Source of the DNA: DASTFY01 sp963829955
GTDB taxonomy: Bacteria; Actinomycetota; Acidimicrobiia; Acidimicrobiales; Ilumatobacteraceae
DNA length: 64,000 bases
NCBI GenBank assembly: GCA_963829955.1
Contig: CAWHKS010000004.1
Span: 62,001-126,000 of the forward strand
Direction of reading: 5' to 3'
A program made the position numbers and the translations under genes. This document shows positions 47,663 through 56,431 of the stretch, piece by piece. Under the pieces are notes generated by a model. That model saw only the letters and a list, made by a program, of their open reading frames with translations, was not told the origin of the DNA and did not search any database. The first letter of the stretch is position 1, and each line of letters opens with the position of its first letter.

Positions 47663-47842
47663 ATGATCGACGCCACAGCCCTCCTCTTCCTCAACGGGCT
47701 GGACCGCACCGGGCTCCGGCACGGGCACCGCCACGCGGTGTCCGAGGTCGTCGGTGCGCGGCCGTCGATGAGGAGCCAGCCCAGCCTCGACGATCGGGTG
47801 TCCTGGTTGGCCGCCGGTGCGCTGCCCTGGGAGCGGCCCTAG
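47663..47842 (+). CDS. Possible small protein, 59 residues
   Basis: An ATG ORF, MIDATALLFLNGLDRTGLRHG ending AAGALPWERP, in the 283-bp gap between tRNA-Gly and dcd. CAGGGA before the ATG is a weak Shine-Dalgarno. Composition is like coding DNA, but I recognise no family, and no stronger evidence supports translation. Confidence 0.35.
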   Translation: MIDATALLFLNGLDRTGLRHGHRHAVSEVVGARPSMRSQPSLDDRVSWLAAGALPWERP

Positions 47843-47852
47843 GCGGCATCGC

Positions 47853-47858
47853 TAGGGT
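47853..47858 (+). promoter_or_regulatory. -10 element before dcd
   Basis: TAGGGT is 8 bp before the GTG start of dcd, overlapping the end of the small ORF region. No Shine-Dalgarno is present. Confidence 0.35.
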
Positions 47859-47866
47859 GCCGCTCC

Positions 47867-48436
47867 GTGATCCTGTCCGATCGGAGCATCAAGGACGCCA
47901 TCGCCGACCGCCGGATCATCATCGAGCCGCTCGACGAGGCCCGCATCCAACCGTCCTCGGTGGACCTGAAGCTGGACCGGCTCTTCAGGGTCTTTCGCAA
48001 CCACACCACGGGTGTCATCGACGTGAAGGAGAACCTCGAGGACCTGACCGAGCTCATCCAGATCCCCGAGGACGGTGTGTTCATGCTCCACCCGGGCGAG
48101 TTCGTGCTCGGCTCGACCTACGAGCGGGTCACGCTCGGCACCGACCTGGTGGGCCGCCTCGACGGCAAGTCGAGCCTCGGCCGCCTCGGCCTTCTCATCC
48201 ACTCCACTGCGGGGTTCATCGACCCCGGCTTCGACGGGCACATCACGCTCGAACTGTCGAACGTGGCCAGCCTGCCGATCACGCTCTACCCGGGCATGCG
48301 CATCGGTCAGATCTCGTTCCTCAGCATGACGACGGCGGCCGACCACCCGTACGGCAGCGGGCCGCTCGGCTCCAAGTACCAAGGTCAGCGCGGGCCTACC
48401 CCCAGCCGCTACCACGAGAACTTCGAGCCGAGCTGA
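47867..48436 (+). CDS. dcd: dCTP deaminase
   Basis: A 189-residue trimeric dUTPase-fold enzyme: MILSDRSIKDAIADRRIIIEP, QPSSVDLKLDRLFRVF, PGEFVLGSTYERVTLGTDLVGRLDGKSSLGRLGL, HSTAGFIDPGFDGHITLELSNVA and MRIGQISFL with final YQGQRGPTPSRYHENF. In actinobacteria Dcd often also cleaves dUTP to dUMP. Ser, Arg and Glu of the active region (KSSLGRLG, GFDGHITLEL) are present. GTG start after a -10 box. Confidence 0.96.
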   Translation: MILSDRSIKDAIADRRIIIEPLDEARIQPSSVDLKLDRLFRVFRNHTTGVIDVKENLEDLTELIQIPEDGVFMLHPGEFVLGSTYERVTLGTDLVGRLDGKSSLGRLGLLIHSTAGFIDPGFDGHITLELSNVASLPITLYPGMRIGQISFLSMTTAADHPYGSGPLGSKYQGQRGPTPSRYHENFEPS

Positions 48437-48437
48437 C

Positions 48438-49604
48438 TCAGCCGACGAAGGGCCCGGTCACCTCGAACGTGGTGCCGCCTCCGACCGTGCCGGTGGTGCC
48501 CCGCTGCGAGGAGAAGTACATGCGGTTGCCGGAAGGTGTGAACGCGATGCCCGTCAGCTCGCTTTCGCGGTGGCCCACCGCGCGGCAGAACACCGAGACC
48601 TCGCCCGAAGGCTCGAGCATGCAGATCTTCGGGTCCTCCGGCTGGTTGAGCACGCTCTGGTCCTCGCACACGAAGATGTCGCCGTTGTTCCGCACGGCGA
48701 TGTTGTCGACACCACGGAGCACGGGGTTCGGGTTCGTGGTCCAGTCGTAGACCACCTGGAGACGGCGTCTCGCGATGTCGTAGGCCCAGACCCGGTCGTC
48801 CTGCTTCGTGGTGAAGTTGACGACGCCGCCACTCAGCCAGATGCCCTCGCCGCCCGCGAACCTGGTGGCGTTCGGAACCTGCTTGCGGGTGGGCTTCGTG
48901 GCCGCCGAGGGATCGGGCACCGGTAGCCAGTTGACAACGCCGTTCTGCACCTCCGCGGCCTCGAGCACGCCGGAGGAGAGGTTCTGAGCCTGCCCGTAGC
49001 GGTACCGGTAGAAGAGACCGCTCAGCGCGTCCTCGGTCAGGTACACGGTCTGGTTTGTCCCATCGACGGCCGCACCCTCGTGATTGAATCGGCCCATGCC
49101 CGGCCGGACTGTCGCCGGCCCGATCCCGAGCGGATCGACCTCCCACACGCGCCCGGTGTCCGTCTCCTCGCAGGACAGCCACGTCCCCCACGGCGTGTGA
49201 CCGCCGCTGCAGTTCCGGCTGGTGCCGTTCAGGATGCGACGAGCGTCGGTGATGGTCCCGGCCTGGTTGAAGCGGAGCATGCCGACCCCACCCGCGCCAT
49301 TCGCCAGCTCGCAGTTCGAGACGTACACCCAGCCGTCCGGCGCCGCGAAGACCCTGCCCCCGTCCGGCGCTCGGTGCCACTTGTACGTCGTTCCGGATAC
49401 AACGACGTTCGACCGGGCCACGATCCGTGATGCGAATCCCTGGGGGAGCTGCAGCCCGTTGGCGTCCACTGGCCCGACCGGCCCATAGCGCGGCACGGCC
49501 GCCGCCCGGCGGGCGAACAGCGCGTCAGCGGCGAGGAGAGCACCCCCCAGGATCCCGGCTTGTAGGAATCGGCGGCGATCGAGCACCGCCTCGGTCTGCA
49601 TCAT
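48438..49604 (-). CDS. phoX: Tat-exported PhoX-like alkaline phosphatase (DUF839)
   Basis: A 388-residue protein with a twin-arginine signal (LDRRRFLQAGILGGALLAAD). PHGPVDANGL-type strands then GWVYVSNCEL, GGHTPWGTWLSCEET, GRFNHEGAAVD, YLTEDALSGLFYRYRY and GEGIWLSGG follow; these are the beta-propeller calcium/iron ligands of PhoX. WGTWLSCEE and FNHEGAAVD are the most diagnostic. It should release phosphate outside the cell when phosphate is low. Convergent with dcd (1 bp apart). Confidence 0.85.
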   Translation of the reverse strand: MMQTEAVLDRRRFLQAGILGGALLAADALFARRAAAVPRYGPVGPVDANGLQLPQGFASRIVARSNVVVSGTTYKWHRAPDGGRVFAAPDGWVYVSNCELANGAGGVGMLRFNQAGTITDARRILNGTSRNCSGGHTPWGTWLSCEETDTGRVWEVDPLGIGPATVRPGMGRFNHEGAAVDGTNQTVYLTEDALSGLFYRYRYGQAQNLSSGVLEAAEVQNGVVNWLPVPDPSAATKPTRKQVPNATRFAGGEGIWLSGGVVNFTTKQDDRVWAYDIARRRLQVVYDWTTNPNPVLRGVDNIAVRNNGDIFVCEDQSVLNQPEDPKICMLEPSGEVSVFCRAVGHRESELTGIAFTPSGNRMYFSSQRGTTGTVGGGTTFEVTGPFVG

Positions 49605-49929
49605 GGCAAGCCTCCGGCCAGTGCGGCACTCGAACCGTTGCCCGCCTCAAAACCGCGCCTGACGGGTTTGAGACTAGCCAGCTCGCACACGATCGCCATC
49701 CGAACGCGGCATTGTCCCGCGCCACGCGCGCGGTCCGCGGTCGGCGCCCACGGGGTACCGGGTCGAGGGCAAGGCCTCGGCCGCTCGTGCGAGCGCATCC
49801 GGATGGAACAGGTAGTACGGCGACGCTTCGCAGGTGCGCGCCTGCGGGCCGTGCAGCCTGTCGCGCCGGGGTGAGCGCATGACGAGGTAGCGGCGCAACG
49901 GTCGCGCCGGCCTGAGTTTCGATGGCGTG
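49605..49929. other. Gap between phoX and the FtsX permease gene
   Basis: A 325-bp stretch. It has an inverted repeat CTCAAA-N15-TTTGAG at 49646-49672 upstream of phoX, a possible regulator site. A minus-strand ORF of 74 codons at 49674-49898 (MRRYLVMRSPRRDR..., with YYLFHPDAL) has no recognised family and is not annotated as a gene. No RNA gene or promoter stands out. Confidence 0.35.
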
Positions 49930-52257
49930 CTACTCGACCCGCAGCAGGGAGGTCACCGGGGCCCGCCGGGCCCGGTGAGCGGGGATCGCCGCGGCCAGGT
50001 TCGCCACGACCAGCACGCCGCCCACGACGAGCGCGACCAGCAGCGTGGGCGTCGTCACGTCCGGCACCAGCCCGAGGCGATCGACGACGGACCGGTACAG
50101 CGCCCGCCCCGCCACGATGCCGACCGGGACGCCGATGATGGCGGCGGCCAGCGCCAGCGCCGACGCCTGGGCGTGCACCGTGCGCCCGATCCACGGGCGG
50201 TCGGCACCGAGAGAGCGCAGCACGGCGAGGTCGCGCCGCCGCTGACGGGTCGAGGTCAACAGGGCGTGCCCGAGCGTGAGGATCGCCAGCGCACCGATGA
50301 GCACGGCGAGCACCGTCGGGACCGAGCGGGTGCGATCGAGGTTGACGACGTCCGTCGGGGTCGTCTGCTCCTCGGCCGGCTGGGGTGAGAACGGCTCGAG
50401 CTCGGCGGGGACGGAGGCCCCGGGCTCCAGGTCGATCATCAGGCTGTTCGGCTGGGTGTCCGGCTCCAGCCGCTGGAACCCGGACAGGAGCATGGCCGCC
50501 CCGTGGCCGCCCCCCTGACCGAACGACGGGTTGGGCAGGACGGCCAGCCCCACGACCCGGAACGTCGCCGTCGCGCCCGAGCCGCTCGTCAGGGTCACTT
50601 CGTCACCCTCCCGCAGACCGAGCTGGCGGGCCGTGACCCTTCCCAGCGCCACCTCGTCCACGCTGGCCGGGAAGGCGCCGTCGATGACAGGAGGCAGCAT
50701 GCTGCCGCGGACCGGATCGACCCCCACGACGTCGATGTCCTGCTCGTCCAGCACGGCGCTGCCGGTGGCCACGAAGCTGGCTCCGGCCAGCCCGTCGAGT
50801 TGCGCCACGTCGGGCCATGGTGCCGGCTCACCGGTGCCGAAGCTGTTGCCGGTGATGTAGTCGAAGTCGGAGCCGTAGCGGGCCGGATCACCGACGAGCG
50901 TGTGGATGTTGGACGCGAACACCGCCGACCCGAGTGCGACAGCGATGGCGACGGCGAGGGCCGCCGTGGTCACCAGCGCCGAGCGGCCCGAGCGGCCGCG
51001 GGAGAACGCGAAGCGGACGCCGGTCGCCTCCGCCGGCTGCAGGCTCCGCGTCAGCGTCTCCGTCGTGCTCGAGGGCCTTTCGTCGACGGCGGGCCGAGCG
51101 GCCAGCGAACCGACGGCCACCCAGGCCAGCAGCGCGAGGGCGAGGACGGCCGCCCCACCGAGCAGCACGACGGGATCGAAAGAGATCTCACCGGCCGCGG
51201 GATCGAGCCGGCGCAGGAAGCCCTGCGGGACGAGGGGCGTCAGCAGGACCGCGCCGATCACACCGAGTAGCACCCCCGCGGCGATGACCGCCGACGCCCA
51301 GACGATGCCCTCCATCGCCGCCTGCCGGCGTGTGTAGCCGAGGGCCAGCAACGGTCCGCGCGCGGTGGCTCCGGCGGCCCGCTGACGCAGGAGCAACTGC
51401 CCGATCGCGGCGACGACGGCCAGGCCGGCCACCGCGGCCAGGATCACCGCCCCCACGGCCTGGGCCCGGATGGCGTTCCGGGCCGAGGAGCTCACCATGC
51501 GGCCAGGCTGGAAGAAGAGCTGCTCGTGGCCCGGGATCGCCTCGAGGGAGGTCCGGAACTCGTCCAGGGTCGTCCCGGGGGTCAGGCGCACGGCGATCAG
51601 GCTGGCCACGATGCCCACCGGCTCCTCGAGGATGGCCGAGGTGAAGAAGACCGAGTCCGTCGGATCGTCGAGATCGGCCGGGCCGTCGACGACACCCACG
51701 AGGACCCCGTCGATGGTCGGTCCCTCCGGTGGCTCGTTGAGGACGGTGGATTCGTCGACCTGCTGCTGACTCCACGACGCGAACGGCACGCGGTCGCCCA
51801 CCGCCAGGTCGTAGTCCCGGACGAACGATCGATTGGCGACGAACTCCTCGGCGTCGGGGAACTCGTCCCCGTCGGCCGACGCGGCCCGGCCCTCCTTCAC
51901 CAGTGCGCCGAGCGCCCGGATGTCGGTGATGCCGAAGACGTTCACCTCCGGACCCTCGACGGTCTCGGCCTCGGCGGTGGGCTGCGCGAAGACGAACGTC
52001 ATCGACTCGGCCTGCCGTACGTCGGGCAGGGCGGCGATCTCCGGGGTCAGAGCGGGCCCGGCCGGCTGGACGACGATGGTGTCGGCGTCACCCCCGACGG
52101 CCCGCGTGAACCGCTCCGGCAGGGTGGCGGCCCGATGCGCGTTGACGCCCAGCACGAGGACGACCGCCGTCGGGGCGGCGACGACCAGGACGACGCCAAG
52201 GGTCAGCCACCAACGCGCGGTCAGCGTGGTCCGGACACGGAGCGCGATCGCTCGCAC
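49930..52257 (-). CDS. FtsX-type ABC permease (MacB/LolE-like)
   Basis: A 775-residue membrane protein with two FtsX domains. An N-terminal helix (WWLTLGVVLVVAAPTAVVLVLG) leads to a large extracellular domain. A first FtsX core follows (AVILAAVAGLAVVAAIGQLLLRQ, ARGPLLALGYTRRQ), then a linker helix, a second extracellular domain and a terminal core (LIGALAILTLGHALLTS, RRDLAVLRSLGADR, VALVVGGVLVVANLAAAIPAHRARR). The cognate ATPase gene is not beside it, which is unusual. Confidence 0.85.
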   Translation of the reverse strand: MRAIALRVRTTLTARWWLTLGVVLVVAAPTAVVLVLGVNAHRAATLPERFTRAVGGDADTIVVQPAGPALTPEIAALPDVRQAESMTFVFAQPTAEAETVEGPEVNVFGITDIRALGALVKEGRAASADGDEFPDAEEFVANRSFVRDYDLAVGDRVPFASWSQQQVDESTVLNEPPEGPTIDGVLVGVVDGPADLDDPTDSVFFTSAILEEPVGIVASLIAVRLTPGTTLDEFRTSLEAIPGHEQLFFQPGRMVSSSARNAIRAQAVGAVILAAVAGLAVVAAIGQLLLRQRAAGATARGPLLALGYTRRQAAMEGIVWASAVIAAGVLLGVIGAVLLTPLVPQGFLRRLDPAAGEISFDPVVLLGGAAVLALALLAWVAVGSLAARPAVDERPSSTTETLTRSLQPAEATGVRFAFSRGRSGRSALVTTAALAVAIAVALGSAVFASNIHTLVGDPARYGSDFDYITGNSFGTGEPAPWPDVAQLDGLAGASFVATGSAVLDEQDIDVVGVDPVRGSMLPPVIDGAFPASVDEVALGRVTARQLGLREGDEVTLTSGSGATATFRVVGLAVLPNPSFGQGGGHGAAMLLSGFQRLEPDTQPNSLMIDLEPGASVPAELEPFSPQPAEEQTTPTDVVNLDRTRSVPTVLAVLIGALAILTLGHALLTSTRQRRRDLAVLRSLGADRPWIGRTVHAQASALALAAAIIGVPVGIVAGRALYRSVVDRLGLVPDVTTPTLLVALVVGGVLVVANLAAAIPAHRARRAPVTSLLRVE

Positions 52258-52343
52258 CGGGGCATTCGACCACGGCCGCCTTCGGCCGTCGATGGTGGGA
52301 GCACCCCGTCCACAGGGAGGCTGCCCCCACGGCGCAATCGGGC

Positions 52344-54650
52344 TCAGTCGGCGGCGGTCAGCGGTGTTTCCTGCTCGATGACCGCCCGCTCGCCGGCCTC
52401 GATGGCCTCGAGCAGGTGCATGGAGATGTCACCTACCCTGACCTGGTCGTCGCTGGCCCCGGCCGCCTTCACCCCGTCGTCCATCATGATGTAGCAGAAG
52501 GGGCAGGCCGTCGCGACCCTCGTGGCCCCCGTCGACAGGGCTTCCTGCGCCCGCTCGTCGTTGACCTTCTTGCCGATGGACTCCTCCATCCACATGCGGG
52601 CGCCGCCGGCCCCGCAGCACATCCCGCGGGTGCCGTTGCGGGGCATCTCGACGATGTCGATGCCCTTCAGCGAACCGATCACTTTGCGGGGTGCGAGGTA
52701 GACGTCGTTGTGGCGGCCGAGGTAGCAGGAGTCGTGATAGGTGACCCGCTCGGCCAGGGTCGCCGTGCTCACATCGAGCTTCCCGCTCTCGATCAGTTGC
52801 TCGAGCAACTGACTGTGGTGCACCACCTCGTAGGTCCCACCGAGTTGCGGGTACTCGTTCTTCAGCGTGTTGAAGCAGTGCGGGCACTGCGTGATGATCT
52901 TGCGCACCCCCATGCCGTTCAGCATCTCGACGTTCGGCATGGCGAGCATCTGGAACAGGTACTCGTTGCCTGAGCGTCGGGCCGGGTCCCCGGTGCACAT
53001 CTCGCTGGGACCGAGGATGGCGAAGTCGAGCTCGGCCCGCTGCAGGAGCTTGGCCATGGAGCGGGTGACCTTCTTGTTCTTGTCGTCGAACGAGCCCGCA
53101 CAACCCACCCAGTACAGGTACTCATGGGTGAGGGGCTCGCCGGGATCGACCACGGGCACGTCGAGATCGCCGGCCCACTCACCCCGGTCGCCCTGGCTCA
53201 TGCCCCACGGGTTGCCCTGGTTCTCCATGGACCGGTACGCGTTGCCGAGCTCGGCCGGGAAGTTGCTCTCCATGAGGGAGAGGTACCGGCGCATGTCGAG
53301 GATCTTGTCGAGGATCTCGATGTTGACCGGGCAGATCTCGTCGCAGGCCTTGCAGGTCGTGCATGCCCACAGCTCCTCGGCCGTCACCCGCTCGAAGAGC
53401 GAGGCACCGGAGATGGTGATCTCGCGGTCGAGGCCGATGGGCGGCGAGACCGGGCCGACCGGCGCGCTGGCGGCCATGACCTCCCCGACCTTGAGCACGA
53501 TCTCCCGGGGGTCGAGCGGCTTGCCGGTGGCGTGGGCGGGGCAGACGCTCGTGCAGCGGCCGCACATGGTGCAGGCGTCGGTGTCCAGCAACTGCTTCCA
53601 CGTCATGTCCTCTACGACGCTGGCGCCGAACGACTCGAGTGAGGTCTCGGCCAGGTTGGGCATCGGCTTCATGGCGCCCTTCGGCCGGTCCTTGTCCCGC
53701 AGGTAGATGTTGAGCGGCGACGTGATCATGTGCCGGAGCATCGTGATGGGCAGGATCAGCAGGAACGCCACGAACGCGAGGACATGGGTGGTCCACAGCG
53801 CCTGGTGCCAGCCCTCCAGTGTCTGTTCGGTCGAGCCGTCGACGAGGGTGGCCAGCGGGTAGCCGATGAAGCTCCAGCGCTCGAAGTCCGGAGTCCCCTC
53901 GGCGGCGATGCGGAACATCTCGGTCGCGTAGCCGCTCAGGCCGATCAGCAGGAACACGCCGAGGATGACCGCGTGCTCCGGCTTGGTCTTGATGCGGATG
54001 CGGTACGGCCGCTGGACGTACCGGCGGCCGACGGCCCACAGCAGGCCGGCCAGGAACACGAGCCCGGCCGCGTCGCCCACGAACGAGTAGGCCTGGTAGG
54101 TGGTGCCGTGGAGGAACTTGAGGTCCTCCGGGAGCTGATGGTCGATCTCCAACGTGGCCGTCACGGCCAGGAGGACCAGGAAGCCGAAGTAGATGAGCGA
54201 GTGCATGACGCCCGCCGCGGGGTCCCGCAGCAACGTGCGCATGTAGACGCCGGCCCGGTAGTCGTCGGCCCGCCGGCGGGCGTTGCCGATGCTGGTGCGC
54301 CGGCCGTCGGGCGTCCCCCGCTCCCAGTTCCGCACCCGCAGGGAGAAGAGGTAGGCGACGTACACGAGCAGGACGGGGATGACGGTGTAGAAGGCCACGA
54401 CCAGCGGATCGGGCACGCCGCTGAAGACCTCGCGGGCGATCGGGCTGTCGTCGTGCCAGCCCGTGAGGAGCGGCATCACCCCGGAGACGAGGGTGAACAG
54501 CCCGGCGAAGACGCCCAGTGCGAGAACGACCTGGTGCGGCCGCACCCGCCGGCGGCGGGAGCGGTCGGGGTCCGGGGCGCCGGAGGTCGAGGACGAGGCC
54601 GAGCGAGGGTCGGCGGGAGCGGCTGACTCGACTGCGGCGGTCGTGCTCAT
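52344..54650 (-). CDS. HdrD-like membrane Fe-S oxidoreductase
   Basis: A 768-residue fusion. About six N-terminal helices resemble nitrate reductase gamma (PHQVVLALGVFAGLFTLVSG, VMHSLIYFGFLVLLAVT, AVILGVFLLIGLSGYATEMFR) and could carry haem. Two 4Fe-4S sites follow: CTMCGRCTSVCP (about residue 357) and CTTCKACDEICP (about residue 430). Two CCG domains come last (VGCAGSFDD..QCPHCFN; DSCYLGRH..GMCCGAGG..ACPFCY). The design is like heterodisulfide-reductase DsrK/HdrD or glycolate oxidase-type electron carriers. It would pass electrons between quinone and a cytosolic donor. Confidence 0.88.
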   Translation of the reverse strand: MSTTAAVESAAPADPRSASSSTSGAPDPDRSRRRRVRPHQVVLALGVFAGLFTLVSGVMPLLTGWHDDSPIAREVFSGVPDPLVVAFYTVIPVLLVYVAYLFSLRVRNWERGTPDGRRTSIGNARRRADDYRAGVYMRTLLRDPAAGVMHSLIYFGFLVLLAVTATLEIDHQLPEDLKFLHGTTYQAYSFVGDAAGLVFLAGLLWAVGRRYVQRPYRIRIKTKPEHAVILGVFLLIGLSGYATEMFRIAAEGTPDFERWSFIGYPLATLVDGSTEQTLEGWHQALWTTHVLAFVAFLLILPITMLRHMITSPLNIYLRDKDRPKGAMKPMPNLAETSLESFGASVVEDMTWKQLLDTDACTMCGRCTSVCPAHATGKPLDPREIVLKVGEVMAASAPVGPVSPPIGLDREITISGASLFERVTAEELWACTTCKACDEICPVNIEILDKILDMRRYLSLMESNFPAELGNAYRSMENQGNPWGMSQGDRGEWAGDLDVPVVDPGEPLTHEYLYWVGCAGSFDDKNKKVTRSMAKLLQRAELDFAILGPSEMCTGDPARRSGNEYLFQMLAMPNVEMLNGMGVRKIITQCPHCFNTLKNEYPQLGGTYEVVHHSQLLEQLIESGKLDVSTATLAERVTYHDSCYLGRHNDVYLAPRKVIGSLKGIDIVEMPRNGTRGMCCGAGGARMWMEESIGKKVNDERAQEALSTGATRVATACPFCYIMMDDGVKAAGASDDQVRVGDISMHLLEAIEAGERAVIEQETPLTAAD

Positions 54651-54743
54651 GGCAGGCGCGAAGTTAGTGCCGTCACCGCCGCCGGCCAGCCTTGCGCCGA
54701 GCCTGCTCCCCCGCGGAGTCGCCCGGCCCTGGGGCGACCGGCG

Positions 54744-55181
54744 TCAGCCGTAGATCTGGCGGTCGAGGTCGCGGATTCGGCTGGCGAGCACGCTCATGAC
54801 CTTGTGGCCGATGGTCGGCACCTCGTCGATCACGGCACTGAAATGACGCTGGTCGAGCACGAGGACGGTGGCCTCGGTATCGGTCGTGACCGTGGCCGTG
54901 CGGGGCCCATGGTCGAGCAGGGACAGTTCACCCACGACGGCGCCGGGGCCGAGCACCGCCACCTTCTTCCCGTTGCGACGAACGGTGGCCGAACCGTCGA
55001 CGATGATAAACGCCTCCCGACCGGTCTGACCCTGGTCGGCGAGCGCGTAACCAGCAGGGACGGTGACTTCGTCCGCGGCCTTCGCGATCTTGCTGAGGTC
55101 GCGGTCCGTGCAGCCCGAGAAGAGCGAAACGTTGCGGAGGTGTGCGAGGTACTGCTTCTTGCCGACCATGGCGGCGGACAT
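54744..55181 (-). CDS. Cyclic nucleotide-binding domain protein
   Basis: A 145-residue single CNB domain: NVSLFSGCTDRDLSKIAKAADEVTVPAGYALADQG, GREAFIIVDGSATVRRNGKKVAVLGPGAVVGELSLLDHGPRTATVTT. The phosphate-binding cassette GELSLLDHGPRTATV keeps Glu and Arg, so it can likely bind cAMP or cGMP. There is no DNA-binding wing, so it is a sensor or partner subunit rather than a CRP regulator. Divergent from the winged-helix gene. Confidence 0.85.
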   Translation of the reverse strand: MSAAMVGKKQYLAHLRNVSLFSGCTDRDLSKIAKAADEVTVPAGYALADQGQTGREAFIIVDGSATVRRNGKKVAVLGPGAVVGELSLLDHGPRTATVTTDTEATVLVLDQRHFSAVIDEVPTIGHKVMSVLASRIRDLDRQIYG

Positions 55182-55272
55182 TACCGCTCGCCAGCAGGTA
55201 CGACGTGCACTTCGTCATGTCCGCCGCGCGCTGCGTCCCGGCCGTCCTCGCGCAAGCGGCCTTCACATTGAC

Positions 55273-55288
55273 GAAACACGAGGGAAAC
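55273..55288. promoter_or_regulatory. GlnR-box-like GAAAC-N6-GAAAC site
   Basis: GAAAC (55273-55277), exactly six bases, GAAAC (55284-55288). This matches half of the GlnR box reported in Streptomyces (GTnAC-n6-GAAAC). It ends 10 bp before the TACGGT -10 at 55299-55304, where a -35 would be expected, upstream of the winged-helix and PII genes. Confidence 0.5.
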
Positions 55289-55311
55289 GTCTGCTTCCTA
55301 CGGTCGCCGCC

Positions 55312-55875
55312 GTGGACGTGACTGTCGTGCGTTGGCCCCTCGAGGGAGACCTCCGAGAGCGCCTGGGGTACGAGGGCCGCGCCCGCCTACTGGTGGTGGA
55401 CGAGAGCTCGTCGCCTCCGGAGGTCACCGATCTCCTCGAGGACTGGGTCTGGGTGACGGCTGAGCAGTCGGAGACCCGGGCCCGCATGGAGACCCTCGCC
55501 CACCGGGCGGCGTCGATCAAGAGCGATCCCCCCTCGCTCGACGACGACGGCGTGCTGCGGCACCGAGCGCTCTGGGTGTCGCTGCCCCCGGTGGAGGGCC
55601 GGCTCGCCCGGGTCCTCATCGATCGTCTCGGTGCCGTCGTGAGCCGGGACGCGCTGACCCGGGCGGGCTGGCCCGACGGCGTGCCCGGCCGCAACGCGCT
55701 GGACGTGCACGTGCTGCGGCTCCGTCGCCGGCTGGCCACCGTCGAACTGGCGATCCGGACCGTCCGGTCGAGGGGTTACCTGCTCGAAGCGGTACGCCCC
55801 GACCCACCCGCTGCCGGCGTGACCGACGGCAGTCCTGCCCAGGTATCCGCGCCTTCCCGGCTCAACGGATCCTGA
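55312..55875 (+). CDS. GlnR-like winged-helix regulator
   Basis: A 187-residue protein from GTG 55312. The N-terminal 75 residues (VTVVRWPLEGDLRERLGYEGRARLLVVDE) look like a shortened receiver without phosphorylation Asp. The C-terminal part is an OmpR-type wHTH: LPPVEGRLARVLIDRLGAVVSRDALTRAGWPDG, NALDVHVLRLRRRLATVELAIRTVRSRGYLLE. GlnR, the global nitrogen regulator, is an orphan OmpR protein of this kind but longer. Its place 43 bp before the PII gene and behind a GlnR-like box supports a nitrogen role. Confidence 0.8.
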   Translation: MDVTVVRWPLEGDLRERLGYEGRARLLVVDESSSPPEVTDLLEDWVWVTAEQSETRARMETLAHRAASIKSDPPSLDDDGVLRHRALWVSLPPVEGRLARVLIDRLGAVVSRDALTRAGWPDGVPGRNALDVHVLRLRRRLATVELAIRTVRSRGYLLEAVRPDPPAAGVTDGSPAQVSAPSRLNGS

Positions 55876-55918
55876 CCGACCTCGAAGTACCCCTGCTGGA
55901 GCAACAAGGAGATCGACG

Positions 55919-56260
55919 GTGCTGCACCTCGTGACCGCCATCATCAAGCCCTACAAGCTGGACGACGTGAAGTCGGCGTTGCGCGACTCCGGTGTCCTGG
56001 GCATGACCGTCACCGAGGTGAAGGGCTTCGGACGCCAAGGCGGCAAGACCGAGACCTACCGCGGGGCCGAGTACACGATCGACTTCCTGCCCAAGGTGAA
56101 GATCGAGATCGTGTGCGACGCCACCGAGAGCGACAAGGTGGTGGAGACCATCGCCTCGGCGGCCAGCACGGGCAAGATCGGCGACGGCAAGATCTGGGTG
56201 GTCGACGTGGCCGCGGTCACCAGGATCCGCACGGGCGAGCGGGGAGCGGACGCGCTCTGA
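55919..56260 (+). CDS. glnB: PII nitrogen regulatory protein
   Basis: A 113-residue PII: LHLVTAIIKPYKLDDVKSAL, T-loop GGKTETYRGAEYTIDFLPKVKIE with the Tyr that is modified in the family, B-loop TGKIGDGKIWVVDV and C-terminal RTGERGADAL. Signals ATP/ADP and 2-oxoglutarate to nitrogen transporters and enzymes. In actinobacteria that Tyr is adenylylated by GlnD. The usual amtB and glnD neighbours are absent; here the partner is the winged-helix protein. AAGGAG precedes GTG 55919. Confidence 0.95.
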   Translation: MLHLVTAIIKPYKLDDVKSALRDSGVLGMTVTEVKGFGRQGGKTETYRGAEYTIDFLPKVKIEIVCDATESDKVVETIASAASTGKIGDGKIWVVDVAAVTRIRTGERGADAL

Positions 56261-56416
56261 CCGCAGGCCGGGCGTGCGGCGATCCGGACCTGCCCCGGCC
56301 TGGATGCTCACCACGGTGGGTGGGCGACGGCGCGCTGCCCGCTGACCTCAGGCGGACCGGCCGGTCCGGAGCACCACAGCCCGGTGTCTCACTGCTGAAT
56401 CCCAGGTGGCCAGGGC

Positions 56417-56422
56417 TACCGT
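56417..56422 (+). promoter_or_regulatory. -10 element before cysQ
   Basis: TACCGT is 9 bp before GTG 56432 with no Shine-Dalgarno, so cysQ may be leaderless and start its own transcription unit. Confidence 0.35.
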
Positions 56423-56431
56423 CACCTCACT

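Noticed and set aside
49674..49898. Possible 74-codon gene upstream of the FtsX permease
   Set aside because: No Shine-Dalgarno or recognisable family. YYLFHPDAL resembles decarboxylase N-termini, but the rest does not.
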